Shown here piece by piece: positions 7,915 through 17,000 of a stretch of 64,000 nucleotides of DNA. Within the stretch, counting starts at the first letter, position 1. Each line of letters begins with the position of its first letter. A model generated the notes under the pieces. That model was not told the DNA's origin. It did no database searches and saw nothing but the letters and a program-made list of their open reading frames with translations. The stretch is from Parafilimonas terrae. GTDB lineage: Bacteria > Bacteroidota > Bacteroidia > Chitinophagales > Chitinophagaceae. Made by a program: the position numbers and the translations under genes. The stretch is from positions 1 through 64,000 of the forward strand of contig NZ_FOXQ01000011.1 of the NCBI RefSeq assembly GCF_900115755.1. The letters are read 5' to 3'.

Positions 7915-7945
7915 TTGAGATTGGATTTCTTAAATATTAAATTTG
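7915..7945 (+). promoter_or_regulatory. candidate promoter of the universal stress protein, near-leaderless
   Basis: TTG at 7915-7917, 20 bases of spacer and TAAATTTG at 7938-7945 match the Bacteroidota -33/-7 pair. The ATG begins at 7952, about where transcription would start, so the message would have almost no leader. Confidence 0.5.
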
Positions 7946-7951
7946 TATAAA

Positions 7952-8425
7952 ATGAAATTATTAATCGCACTTGACAATAATACCGGCGCTCAACATATTG
8001 CTGAAGCCGGTTATAAATTAGCGGAGGCATTGCATGCACATACTGTTTTGCTGCATGTAACTTCTGATGCAACCTATTACGCTTCTCCTAATTATTCACC
8101 TATATTGGGATATAATAATTTTAATAATGCAGAAGCTGTTCAAACAGATACCAGTGAAAAATTGAAAGTAGCTGCAGAAGATTACCTGGATAATGTAAAG
8201 TGGAGCCTCGGGGACAAAACAATTGAAACAGTTGTAAAGGAAGGGGATTATACAGCAAGCATACTTGAAACAGCAGAAGAAATAAAGGCAGATATGATAG
8301 TGATGGGAACGCACAGCCGCAAAGGGCTGGATAAAGTACTGCTGGGAAGCGTAGCTGAAAATGTTTTACATCATACAAACATACCGTTGTTCATTATTCC
8401 TGTAAAGCCTGCCGAAGCAGTATAA
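7952..8425 (+). CDS. universal stress protein, UspA family
   Basis: Starting at the ATG at 7952 the product is 157 residues with a single Usp domain. The N-terminus MKLLIALDNNTGA and the nucleotide-binding signature GTHSRKGLDKVLLGSVAENV (G-2x-G-9x-G-S/T pattern) are both intact. The end LFIIPVKP is typical, and the protein belongs to the ATP-binding UspA group. Such proteins rise in starvation, hypoxia and membrane stress. The gene lies 90 bases after the SPFH gene and 60 bases before aconitase, and has its own promoter-like sequence in addition to any read-through from promoter A. Confidence 0.92.
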   Translation: MKLLIALDNNTGAQHIAEAGYKLAEALHAHTVLLHVTSDATYYASPNYSPILGYNNFNNAEAVQTDTSEKLKVAAEDYLDNVKWSLGDKTIETVVKEGDYTASILETAEEIKADMIVMGTHSRKGLDKVLLGSVAENVLHHTNIPLFIIPVKPAEAV

Positions 8426-8485
8426 CAGTTTCGGCATACTGGCTTTATTTAATTTAACAGGCAGCGGTAATATAAACTGAATGCC

Positions 8486-11263
8486 ATGTCAAAAGATCTT
8501 TATCAAGCAAAAAAATTACTTACCACTAAAAACGGAACGTTTACTTACTATAGCCTTGCGGAATTGGAAAAGCAGGGGCATAATATCAGCAGGCTTCCTT
8601 TTTCCATTCGCATACTCTTAGAAAATGCCCTGCGAAATTTTGATGATTTTGCAGTAACAAAAGAAAATATAGAAACTATTCTTCACTGGCAGCCGGAAGG
8701 CTCAGATAAAGATATTCCCTTTAAACCTGCCCGTGTTTTGATGCAGGATTTTACCGGTGTTCCCGCCGTGGTGGATATTGCTTCGCTGCGTGCAGAAATA
8801 GCGCGAAAAGGGAAAAACCCTGATGAAATAAATCCGTTAATTCCTGTTGACCTTGTAATTGACCATTCGGTGCAGGTAGATTATTTTGGAACTGAATACG
8901 CTTACAACCGTAACATGGATGAAGAATATAAGCGTAATAAAGAACGCTACCAGTTTCTTAAATGGGCACAAAAATCATTTACCAATTTTAGCGTGGTGCC
9001 GCCGGGAATGGGCATTTGCCACCAGGTGAATCTTGAATACCTGTCAAAAGGTGTAATAGAACGCAACGGTAAAATTTTTCCTGATACATTAGTTGGCACC
9101 GATAGCCACACGCCTATGGTAAACGGTATTGGCGTAGTAGCCTGGGGCGTGGGCGGCATTGAAGCGGAAGCTGCTATTTTAGGCCAACCTATTTATTTTA
9201 TAACGCCACGGGTAATAGGGTTGAAATTAACCGGCAAGTTACCGCTGGGTTCTACCGCAACAGACCTGGTGCTTTCCATAGCTGAACTTTTAAGAAAGTA
9301 TGGCGTGGTTGGAAAATTTGTGGAAGTGTTTGGCCCCGGGCTCGACAATCTTTCTGTTCCCGACAGGGCTACAATTGGAAATATGTCGCCTGAATTTGGC
9401 TGCACCATCACCTATTTTCCGGTTGATGATAAAACCCTGGAATATATGCGCAGAAGTAACCGTTCGGAAGAGCAGGTGAAACTGGTAGAAGATTACTGCA
9501 AAACGAATATGCTGTGGCGTACCGGCAGTGAAGACATCCATTACACAGATATTATAGAGCTGGATATTTCAACAATAGAACCTTCCGTTGCCGGGCCAAA
9601 ACGCCCGCAGGATAAAATTTTATTAAAGAATTTCAAATCAAAATTTATAAGCCTGTTAGATGAAACCTATGGCCGTAAATACACAGAAGACAAACAATTA
9701 AGCCGGTGGATGGCTGAAGGTGGCAGCCAGCCCGTAATGCAGTCAAAAACCGAACTAACACCCGAACCGGAAATTGAAGAAACCGTTGTAAACGGAATGA
9801 AGAATGTGTGGGTAACCATTGGCGAAGAAAGCTTCATGCTTTCGGATGGCGCCGTAGCCATTGCTGCCATTACATCGTGCACCAATACTTCCAATCCTTT
9901 TGTAATGGTAGGTGCAGGTTTGGTGGCAAGAAAGGCAAGGGAACATGGATTGAAAACAAAACCCTGGGTAAAAACTTCATTGGCCCCGGGCTCCAAAGTG
10001 GTAACAGATTATCTTGAAAAGGCAGATTTATTAGACGACCTGGAAGCTATGCAGTTTCATACGGTAGGTTACGGATGTACTTCCTGCATTGGCAATTCCG
10101 GCCCATTGCCCAGTTTTGTTGCCAAAGCCGTGGAAGAGCATGATGTTGTAGTTGCTTCTGTTCTTTCGGGCAACAGGAATTTTGAGGCAAGAATTCATCC
10201 CCAGGTAAAAATGAATTTTTTAATGTCGCCAATGCTGGTGGTAGCGTATGCCATTGCCGGCCGGGTAGATGTGGATTTGATAAATGAACCCATAAGTTTT
10301 GATCCCAACCAGCAGCCTGTTTATCTAAAAGATATATGGCCTTCTGATGATGAAATAAATGATGTGCTGCACAAAGTGCTTTCGCCAAATGACTTTGCAA
10401 AAAATTATTCAGAAATCTTTGAAGGCAATGATATATGGAGAAATCTTGATGTGCCGGATGAAAGGTTATACAAGTGGGATGAAAGTTCCACTTACATTAA
10501 GGAGGTGTCGTTTTTCTACAATATTTCTAATGATGCGCCGCCTTTAAACGATATTCATGATGCAAGGGCTTTACTGGTGCTGGGCGATAGCATTACAACA
10601 GATCATATTTCCCCCGCCGGGCAGTTTAATGAATCTTCTTCTGCAGGCAAATACTTAATAAGCCGCGGTGTAAAAAGAGAGAATTTCAATTCGTATGGTT
10701 CAAGACGGGGAAATGATGAGGTAATGGTACGGGGCACTTTTGCCAATGTGCGCATAAAAAATAAACTGGTAAAGAAAGAAGGCGGCTTTACAAAATATTT
10801 TCCCACCGGCGAGGAACTTTCTGTATATGATGCTTCCATAAAATATAAACAAACACAAACGCCGTTAGTGGTGCTGGCTGGTAAAGAATATGGCAGCGGT
10901 TCATCAAGGGACTGGGCGGCAAAAGGCGCATTCCTGCTGGGTATTAAAGCCGTACTTGCAGAAAGTTATGAACGTATACACAGGAGCAACCTGGTAGGAA
11001 TGGGCGTTTTACCACTTCAATATAAACCAGGCGATACGGCAGAAAGTTTAGGCCTTACCGGCAATGAAGTATTTACTATATCGGGCATTGCTGAAGACAT
11101 AAAGCCGCTAAAAAAAGTGCAGGTGATTGCTAAAAAAGAAGATGGCAGCGAAATTAAATTTGAAGCAATTGCCCGGGTAGATTCAAAAATAGAAATAGAG
11201 TATTACAGAAACGGTGGAATATTACAATATGTATTAAGGCAGTTTTTAAAAAAGACAAGCTAA
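8486..11263 (+). CDS. acnA: aconitate hydratase (AcnA type)
   Basis: The 925-residue protein has the length and order of AcnA/IRP-type aconitase. The active-site segment GTDSHTPMVNGIGVVAWGVG is complete. The three [4Fe-4S] cysteines are visible at about residue 465 (ITSCTNTSNP) and residues 531 and 534 (YGCTSCIGNSGP). The swivel domain has GSRRGNDEVMVRGTFANVR and GKEYGSGSSRDWAAKGAFLLG. It interconverts citrate and isocitrate in the TCA cycle. No other TCA gene is near; instead it sits last in a stress-gene series behind promoter A. As an oxygen- and NO-labile Fe-S enzyme, it makes sense beside a RIC-type repair protein. That link is inference. Confidence 0.96.
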   Translation: MSKDLYQAKKLLTTKNGTFTYYSLAELEKQGHNISRLPFSIRILLENALRNFDDFAVTKENIETILHWQPEGSDKDIPFKPARVLMQDFTGVPAVVDIASLRAEIARKGKNPDEINPLIPVDLVIDHSVQVDYFGTEYAYNRNMDEEYKRNKERYQFLKWAQKSFTNFSVVPPGMGICHQVNLEYLSKGVIERNGKIFPDTLVGTDSHTPMVNGIGVVAWGVGGIEAEAAILGQPIYFITPRVIGLKLTGKLPLGSTATDLVLSIAELLRKYGVVGKFVEVFGPGLDNLSVPDRATIGNMSPEFGCTITYFPVDDKTLEYMRRSNRSEEQVKLVEDYCKTNMLWRTGSEDIHYTDIIELDISTIEPSVAGPKRPQDKILLKNFKSKFISLLDETYGRKYTEDKQLSRWMAEGGSQPVMQSKTELTPEPEIEETVVNGMKNVWVTIGEESFMLSDGAVAIAAITSCTNTSNPFVMVGAGLVARKAREHGLKTKPWVKTSLAPGSKVVTDYLEKADLLDDLEAMQFHTVGYGCTSCIGNSGPLPSFVAKAVEEHDVVVASVLSGNRNFEARIHPQVKMNFLMSPMLVVAYAIAGRVDVDLINEPISFDPNQQPVYLKDIWPSDDEINDVLHKVLSPNDFAKNYSEIFEGNDIWRNLDVPDERLYKWDESSTYIKEVSFFYNISNDAPPLNDIHDARALLVLGDSITTDHISPAGQFNESSSAGKYLISRGVKRENFNSYGSRRGNDEVMVRGTFANVRIKNKLVKKEGGFTKYFPTGEELSVYDASIKYKQTQTPLVVLAGKEYGSGSSRDWAAKGAFLLGIKAVLAESYERIHRSNLVGMGVLPLQYKPGDTAESLGLTGNEVFTISGIAEDIKPLKKVQVIAKKEDGSEIKFEAIARVDSKIEIEYYRNGGILQYVLRQFLKKTS

Positions 11264-11301
11264 TCACTTAAACAAATTATATCCTTCTTCCAAATGATTA
11301 T

Positions 11302-11382
11302 AGAATAAGATTAGAAGAATAAATTTCTAATCTTATTCTAATGTTTCCTTAATGCCGGGTTAATACCCGGTACCTAATTTTG
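11302..11382 (+). promoter_or_regulatory. promoter B with four phased TAAT half-sites plus an upstream inverted copy
   Basis: TAAT half-sites begin at 11328, 11339, 11350 and 11361, and the -7 box TAATTTTG begins at 11375, the same 11-11-11-14 spacing as promoters A and C. The first two half-sites are also present as a perfect 15-base inverted copy: AGAATAAGATTAGAA at 11302-11316 pairs with TTCTAATCTTATTCT at 11325-11339. That gives six half-sites in all. The inverted copy could also act as a hairpin ending the aconitase transcript, although no T run follows. Confidence 0.72.
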
Positions 11383-11472
11383 AATGAATGTAACAGGTAT
11401 GTAAAGCCGGCAGTTTTTTATTACAGGTGCCGGATTTTTCATCTATAAAACTATATACGAAGCGTTCAAGCC

Positions 11473-11613
11473 ATGACAAGCATTAAAAAATATTTTCAAT
11501 ATATCTTCTGCCGGCAATTCTTGCCCGGGGTGCTGTCATGCTATACCTGTATCTCTTACACTGGCAATCAACGATTGCCTTATTACCCAAATTTTAAGGA
11601 CTTTAATAAGTAA
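11473..11613 (+). CDS. possible 46-residue small protein
   Basis: An ATG at 11473 opens 46 codons starting MTSIKKYFQYIFCRQFLPG and ending KDFNK. The stop codon lies 17 bases before the terminator hairpin at 11630, so promoter, frame and terminator are arranged like a small gene. The peptide has three Cys and many aromatic residues but no recognised motif or strong membrane helix. No ribosome binding site is evident, which is normal for this phylum. The frame could be chance within a non-coding RNA. Confidence 0.25.
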   Translation: MTSIKKYFQYIFCRQFLPGVLSCYTCISYTGNQRLPYYPNFKDFNK

Positions 11614-11629
11614 TCCCCGCTCTGGTTTA

Positions 11630-11663
11630 AATACAGACCCGGGGGTGGGTTTTGTATTTTTTT
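11630..11663 (+). terminator. intrinsic terminator just upstream of the FMN synthase gene
   Basis: AATACA plus ACCC at 11630-11640 pair with GGGT at 11647-11650 plus TGTATT at 11653-11658, with small internal mismatches, then TTTTT. It lies 21 bases before the ATG at 11684, so it would have to be read through for the genes at 11684 and 13259 to be expressed from promoter B. Confidence 0.6.
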
Positions 11664-11683
11664 AATCATAAAAACTTATTATT

Positions 11684-13252
11684 ATGTCCAGCAAACGAAA
11701 AATTGTTTCGGCAAGCAATATTATTATAGTCTTACTTGTATTTGTCAATGTTATCATCTTACAGGCCGCCTTTATCGAAAATGAAAAATGGTATTGGGCG
11801 CTTGCCATCAGCCTGCCATTGTTAGTATTGGCTATTTTAAATATCCGTCAAAAAAAACATGCGATTTTACGCAACTTTCCCGTAATAGGTTATTTGCGTT
11901 ATCTTCTTGAATCAATACGGCCGGAGATAAGACAATACTTTTTTGAATCGGAGCTGGACGGAAAACCTTTTAGCCGCCGGCAGCGGTCCATCGTTTACCA
12001 GAGAGCAAAAAATGAAAAAGAAACGGTAGCTTTTGGTATGCAGGCAGACCCTAATGCGCCTGGTTTTGAGTGGGCTGCACATTCGGCGTATCCAAAAACT
12101 TTGCATGAAAAAGATTTGACGGTATTGATTGGCAACCAATACTGTCTGCAACCTTACAGGGCAAGCATTTATAATATTGGTGCAATGAGTTATGGCGCCC
12201 TCAGCAAAACAGCCATTATGGCCCTGAATAAGGGCGCAAAACTGGGTGGCTTTGCCCATAATACAGGAGAAGGCGGCATAAGCGAATATCATCTTGGTGG
12301 TGGCGATCTCATTTGGCAAATCGGTACAGGTTATTTTGGGTGCCGCGATGAAAAGGGAGAATTCCATCCACTTGCATTCCGTAAAAATGCATTGCGCCCG
12401 CAGGTAAAAATGATTGAGCTAAAATTATCGCAGGGTGCCAAGCCCGGGCATGGCGGCATTCTGCCTGCATCAAAAAATACAGAAGAAATAGCTGCCATAA
12501 GGCAGGTGCAGCCTCATACCGTGGTGCATTCACCCGCAGCGCATTCGGCATTTAATACGCCGGAAGGAATGGTGCAGTTTCTTCAATTACTCAGGGAATT
12601 ATCAGGTGGCAAACCGGTTGGCTTCAAAATATGTATTGGCGATAAGCAGGAATTTATTGATATCTGCCAGGCCATAAAAAACTCCGGTTGTATTCCTGAT
12701 TTTATTTCAGTTGATGGCGGTGAGGGCGGCACCGGCGCTGCACCGTTAGAATTTACCGATCACCTGGGTATGCCGTTATACGAAGCCCTCGCTTTTGTAA
12801 AGCGGGCATTGGATGAATACGGCTTGTCAGGCAGCATTAAAATAATTGCCGCGGGAAAAATAATTACGGCATTCGATATACTTAAGGCAATAGGGCTTGG
12901 CGCTTCTGCCTGTTACAGTGCAAGGGGAATGATGTTTGCGTTGGGCTGCATACAGGCATTAATATGCGATTCGGGTAAATGTCCTGTTGGCGTAGCCACA
13001 CAAAACCCGGCTTTATATAAAGGCCTCGATCCTGCTGATAAAGGCGTGCGGGTTTTCAATTATCACTTAAATACCATTAAAGCAACTAAAGAACTGATGG
13101 GTGCCTGCGGATTTGCACGCATTGAAAGCGTTCATGCTGCAAAGTTTTTTAGAAGAACAGACGCTCAAACAACCAGGAGCTTCGAAGAAATATATTTCAA
13201 CAAAATAAACGAGTTTAAACAACAACAAAATTTTGAGCCACAATTAAATTAA
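11684..13252 (+). CDS. FMN-binding glutamate synthase family protein, membrane-anchored
   Basis: The 522-residue protein has two N-terminal hydrophobic segments (about 9-30 and 37-53), then the central and FMN-binding domains of the glutamate synthase large subunit. Motifs include NIGAMSYGALSKTAI, GGFAHNTGEGG, RPQVKMIELKLSQGAKPGHG, SVDGGEGGTGAAP and the [3Fe-4S] pattern C-x5-C-x4-C at Cys422, Cys428 and Cys433 (KCPVGVATQNP). It lacks the amidotransferase domain of GltB, so it is one of the short, stand-alone FMN proteins whose substrate is unproven. It follows promoter B and is 6 bases from the GreA-like gene. An inactive-looking paralogue lies at 2207-3499 under promoter C. Confidence 0.9.
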   Translation: MSSKRKIVSASNIIIVLLVFVNVIILQAAFIENEKWYWALAISLPLLVLAILNIRQKKHAILRNFPVIGYLRYLLESIRPEIRQYFFESELDGKPFSRRQRSIVYQRAKNEKETVAFGMQADPNAPGFEWAAHSAYPKTLHEKDLTVLIGNQYCLQPYRASIYNIGAMSYGALSKTAIMALNKGAKLGGFAHNTGEGGISEYHLGGGDLIWQIGTGYFGCRDEKGEFHPLAFRKNALRPQVKMIELKLSQGAKPGHGGILPASKNTEEIAAIRQVQPHTVVHSPAAHSAFNTPEGMVQFLQLLRELSGGKPVGFKICIGDKQEFIDICQAIKNSGCIPDFISVDGGEGGTGAAPLEFTDHLGMPLYEALAFVKRALDEYGLSGSIKIIAAGKIITAFDILKAIGLGASACYSARGMMFALGCIQALICDSGKCPVGVATQNPALYKGLDPADKGVRVFNYHLNTIKATKELMGACGFARIESVHAAKFFRRTDAQTTRSFEEIYFNKINEFKQQQNFEPQLN

Positions 13253-13258
13253 AACAAA

Positions 13259-13672
13259 ATGAAGAAGATAAAAGACACGCTTGTTTTAAGACAAGATGAT
13301 TATGCATTATTGATTTCCTATCTGAACCATGCCCGCAGAAATTCAAGTATTGACAGGCAGAATGCAGATGAGCTTACCGCTGAGTTAAAGAAAGCAACCC
13401 TTGTGGACAATGCTGACTTTCCACCCGATGTGGTTGGGTTAAATTCTAAAGTCCGGATAAAAACAGACGATAAAAATGAGGAAATGGAATTGATGATTGT
13501 TACGCCTGATAAAGCAAATATCAAAGAGAAAAAAATTTCCATCATGGCGCCAATAGGAACAGCTTTAATTGGTTTCCGCGAGGGACAAAAAGTAAAATGG
13601 AAAGTACCATCAGGCCATAAAACATTTACCATTTTAAATGTTATGAATGACTATGGCGGAAATCCTGCATAA
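13259..13672 (+). CDS. GreA/GreB C-terminal-type protein, Rnk-like regulator
   Basis: The 137-residue protein has a short helical N-terminus (LVLRQDDYALLISYLNHARR), then the FKBP-like GreA/GreB C-terminal domain. That domain is recognisable from VVGLNSKVRIKTDD, ELMIVTPDKANIKEKKISIMAPIGTALIG and GQKVKWKVPSG. The long coiled coil of true GreA is absent, as in Rnk (regulator of nucleoside diphosphate kinase). Rnk-type proteins contact RNA polymerase near the secondary channel. It lies 6 bases after the FMN synthase gene, in the same transcript, and a strong terminator follows 65 bases later. Its presence fits a stress-adaptation regulon. Confidence 0.85.
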   Translation: MKKIKDTLVLRQDDYALLISYLNHARRNSSIDRQNADELTAELKKATLVDNADFPPDVVGLNSKVRIKTDDKNEEMELMIVTPDKANIKEKKISIMAPIGTALIGFREGQKVKWKVPSGHKTFTILNVMNDYGGNPA

Positions 13673-13738
13673 TAAACTGTTATCGGACGTCTGTCTGCAG
13701 CGGGCAGAATTCAAATATCGCCCAGCAGCGGACCGGGC

Positions 13739-13770
13739 AAAGCTGTTCAATATTGAACAGCTTTTGCTTT
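13739..13770 (+). terminator. intrinsic terminator after the Rnk-like gene
   Basis: AAAGCTGTTCAA and TTGAACAGCTTT form a perfect 12-bp stem with only TA in the loop centre, followed by TTGCTTTG. The remaining 300 bases to the next gene at 14074 are AT-rich; TAACCTTG near 14036 is an imperfect -7 box and nothing else is recognised. Confidence 0.75.
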
Positions 13771-14073
13771 GTTATGTAACTACAAAATTTAATCAATAGT
13801 TTGCGGCGAACCCTGCAAAGTGTTTAAGAACTGATAAACAAACACAACCCTTGCCGCATATTTTGTAAACCGCTAACCTGCGTTCAAACTGGCTATATAC
13901 ATATGCACATATATTTATAGTTTAATATAAATATTTAAAAAATGTTAGGCTTTTATACCTAATCTATTATTTTATTCAGGAATTTAATTACAACCTAATG
14001 ATTTTAGTAAACAGGGATAAAAAAGTTAATTGCTGTAACCTTGTAAGACCTTCTTTAATTAAATCTGTATCTG

Positions 14074-17000
14074 ATGAAACAAAATTTTACACTTGTTTTT
14101 CTTTTATTGGTATTATTTCTTGCAGGTTTCCATAAAAATGTAAAAGCACAATCTGTCTTAAATCCCAATGACCCGGTCATTAATTACGATCCGCAAAACC
14201 CACCCGCAGAGCCGCCTTACGGCCAGATAGGCAAATGGGTTAGAACAAAGAATGTATCGTGGAATTCAGATTCTTATAAAGCCTACATTTATGAAGGTTC
14301 CTGTTTTCGATTAAAATTTCCTAAATCCTATAATCCCACAGCCAATGACGGCAAAAAATATCCAATGGCAATTGTGTTTCATGGCGGCGGCGAAAGCGGC
14401 CCTATTACCGATAATGAAACACAACTATATCATGGCGGCAAGCCATATATGGATGCGGTTGACAACGGAACTTTTGATGGATATGTTTTGTTTATGCAAA
14501 GCCAGGGTTTTTGGGGAGTTACTTCTTATCAAAGGATAATCGACATTATTGATTATATGGTTCAATACAATAAGCTTGATCCTTTTTGCATGAGTGTAAA
14601 TGGTTTGTCTTCCGGAGGCCAGGCATCATGGGAGATGATCCTTAATTACCCGGATTACATAGGCGCATCATTGCCCATGTCTAATGTATCTATCGGGTAT
14701 AAAGAACCTTCGGTAGTAAATAAACTAAAGTTTACTCCTATATGGAATTTCCAGGGCGAGCTTGATGGCTCGCCATCACCTTCCACTGCACAACAGGTGC
14801 GTGATGCCATGGTTGCTGCCGGCGCCAATTATCGTTACTCCGAATATGCCAATACAGCGCACAGCACCTGGGACAGGGCATTTGCCGAGCCCGATTTTTT
14901 TCCGTTTATGTTAAGGGGGTACAGTTCCAATCCCTGGGTTTTATATGGAAGGACCGGGTTTTGTACCAGCGATGCTATAAACGTTACCATTGGCGTTGCG
15001 CCGGGGTTTGATAAATATGAATGGAGAAAAGATGGAAACCTCATTAACAACGCCACCGGCAACACAATTACGGCAACTTCATTTGGCGTTTATGAGGCAA
15101 GGGTTTTAAGAGGCACGCTATGGTCCGACTGGTCGCACATACCGGTGAATATACACATAACACCACCCACAAAGGCGCCGCCAATAAAGGTTTCAGGCTT
15201 AATGAGCAATGTAATTGTTTCCGGCGATGGCAAAGATTATGTAAACCTCGAAATACCCGACAGCGGTTATACCAGCTATGCATGGAAGAAAGTGGGAAGC
15301 GGTACCGTGCTTGGAACGGAAAGAATATTTAAAGCAACAGAACCAGGCAATTACACGGTTGCCGTAACAAAAGAATATAGTTGCTCCAGCGTTCCGTCTG
15401 ATCCTTTTTTAGTGGTGAATGCCAGCGGGCAACACGCCCCCTCTCCTGCCACTAACCTGGTTGCCAATGCTAATTCCGGCACAGAAGTTTTGCTTACGTG
15501 GTTAGACAACCCCCATCCTCAATATAATGAAACAGCTTTTGAAATTTACAGGAGCCAGTCGGCAGAAGGACAATATAATTACATAGGCAAAACTTCAGCC
15601 GGCAGTTTGGAATATACCGATGCAACTGCTTCACCTGGTGTGAATTATTATTATAGAGTAAGGGCGATAAATAATAATGGCGCTGCAGAAATGTCTAATA
15701 TCGCCAATACAGCTACCACTGCAGACAACATTGCACCAACAGCGCCGGGCAATCTACAAATTGTTTATACAACCAATTCTTCCATAAAAATTTCCTGGAA
15801 CAGTTCAACTGATAACATTGGCGTAGCCAATTACCAGGTATATGTAAATAATCAAAAAAGTTATACAACAACTGACACAACTTTTTTAATAAGCGGGCTT
15901 AAAACAGGGAAACGCTACACCATTTATATAAAGGCAGCAGACTCAAGCGGCAATGTTTCTTCACAGAGTGAAATCAAAAGCGCAGCGGCCGTTTTAAATG
16001 GCCTGGTTTATAAATATTATGAAGGCTATTGGAGAAATGTTCCGGACTTTAATACGCTTATGCCTTTGGAAACAGGCATCACTCCAAATATAAACCTGAA
16101 ACCTGCGCGGCGGCAGCCCCAGCTTGCATTTCTTTGGCAAGGCTATATAAATATCCCGGTTGATGGCACATACACTTTTACCACTAATTCAGATGACGGC
16201 AGCAAATTTTGGCTTAATGAATACGACCCCGGTATTAAGCCATTTATAAATAATGATGACGGAGTAAGAAGATCTGCTAAATCAAAATCCAATACCATCC
16301 AACTTAAAAAAGGCCTCTATCCCATAAGCCTTGCATACTTCCAGAATAAAGGCCCCAGGACAATGCAATTAGCCTGGGCATGCAAAGAGCTTTTTGGGAA
16401 TACAACCAAACGCATAATTGCGAATGCATATTTCAAAAGCAATTATGTGCCTGAAGGAACAGCGCCTAATAAACCATTAAACCTTACAGCAACGGCAACA
16501 TCGTTCGATAAAATAAAACTTACCTGGACAGATAACAGTAACAATGAAACCGGTTTCCAGGTTTACAGGAAAGTAGTGAATGGAACGCAAACCATCATTT
16601 ATACAACAGGCGCCGGCGTTTCAAGCTTCATCGATTCAGGTTTAAACCCACGCACAAAATACATTTACCGCATAAATGCTGTGAACGGGTTTGGCACTTC
16701 TGCAAAAACGCCACTGGTAAACGCCATAACCAAGGCATTGCCTGCTATAAAAACACCCACATTTTTTAAGGTTTCAACACTGTCATCATCATCAATTAAA
16801 TTAACCTGGAAGGATAATAATACAACAGAAGCAAACTACCGGGTATTAAGGTCTGTGTCAGACAGCCTGCACTTTAAGCTTGCAGCAGTATTACCGCAAA
16901 ACAGCAATGCTTATACGGATAGCAATCTTTACGGAAACATGGTTTACTACTATAAAGTGGAAGCCATAAACGATTTGGCAGCTTCTCCGGCCACGGTTGC

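Larger units (their letters stand above)
11389..11665 (+). ncRNA. candidate small RNA or attenuated leader between promoter B and the FMN synthase gene
   Basis: Promoter B should start transcription near 11389, yet the next clear gene begins at 11684. Two terminator-like hairpins lie between. A short one at 11407-11433 (CCGGCA with TGCCGG) is followed by ATTTTT, and a stronger one at 11630-11658 is followed by five or more T. The motif GCCGGCA recurs near 11511 and could pair with the TGCCGG of the first hairpin, which would allow alternative folds. So the region could yield a free RNA of about 275 bases or a leader that regulates the downstream genes. No known riboswitch class was recognised. 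Confidence 0.4.

Noticed and set aside
11302-11339. 15-base inverted repeat as a simple aconitase terminator
   Set aside because: No T run follows and its 3' arm is part of the conserved operator, so a regulatory role is the better reading.
12309-12551. Antisense frames within aconitase, nirB and SusC genes
   Set aside because: They mirror the codon structure of well-supported genes and have no motifs of their own.
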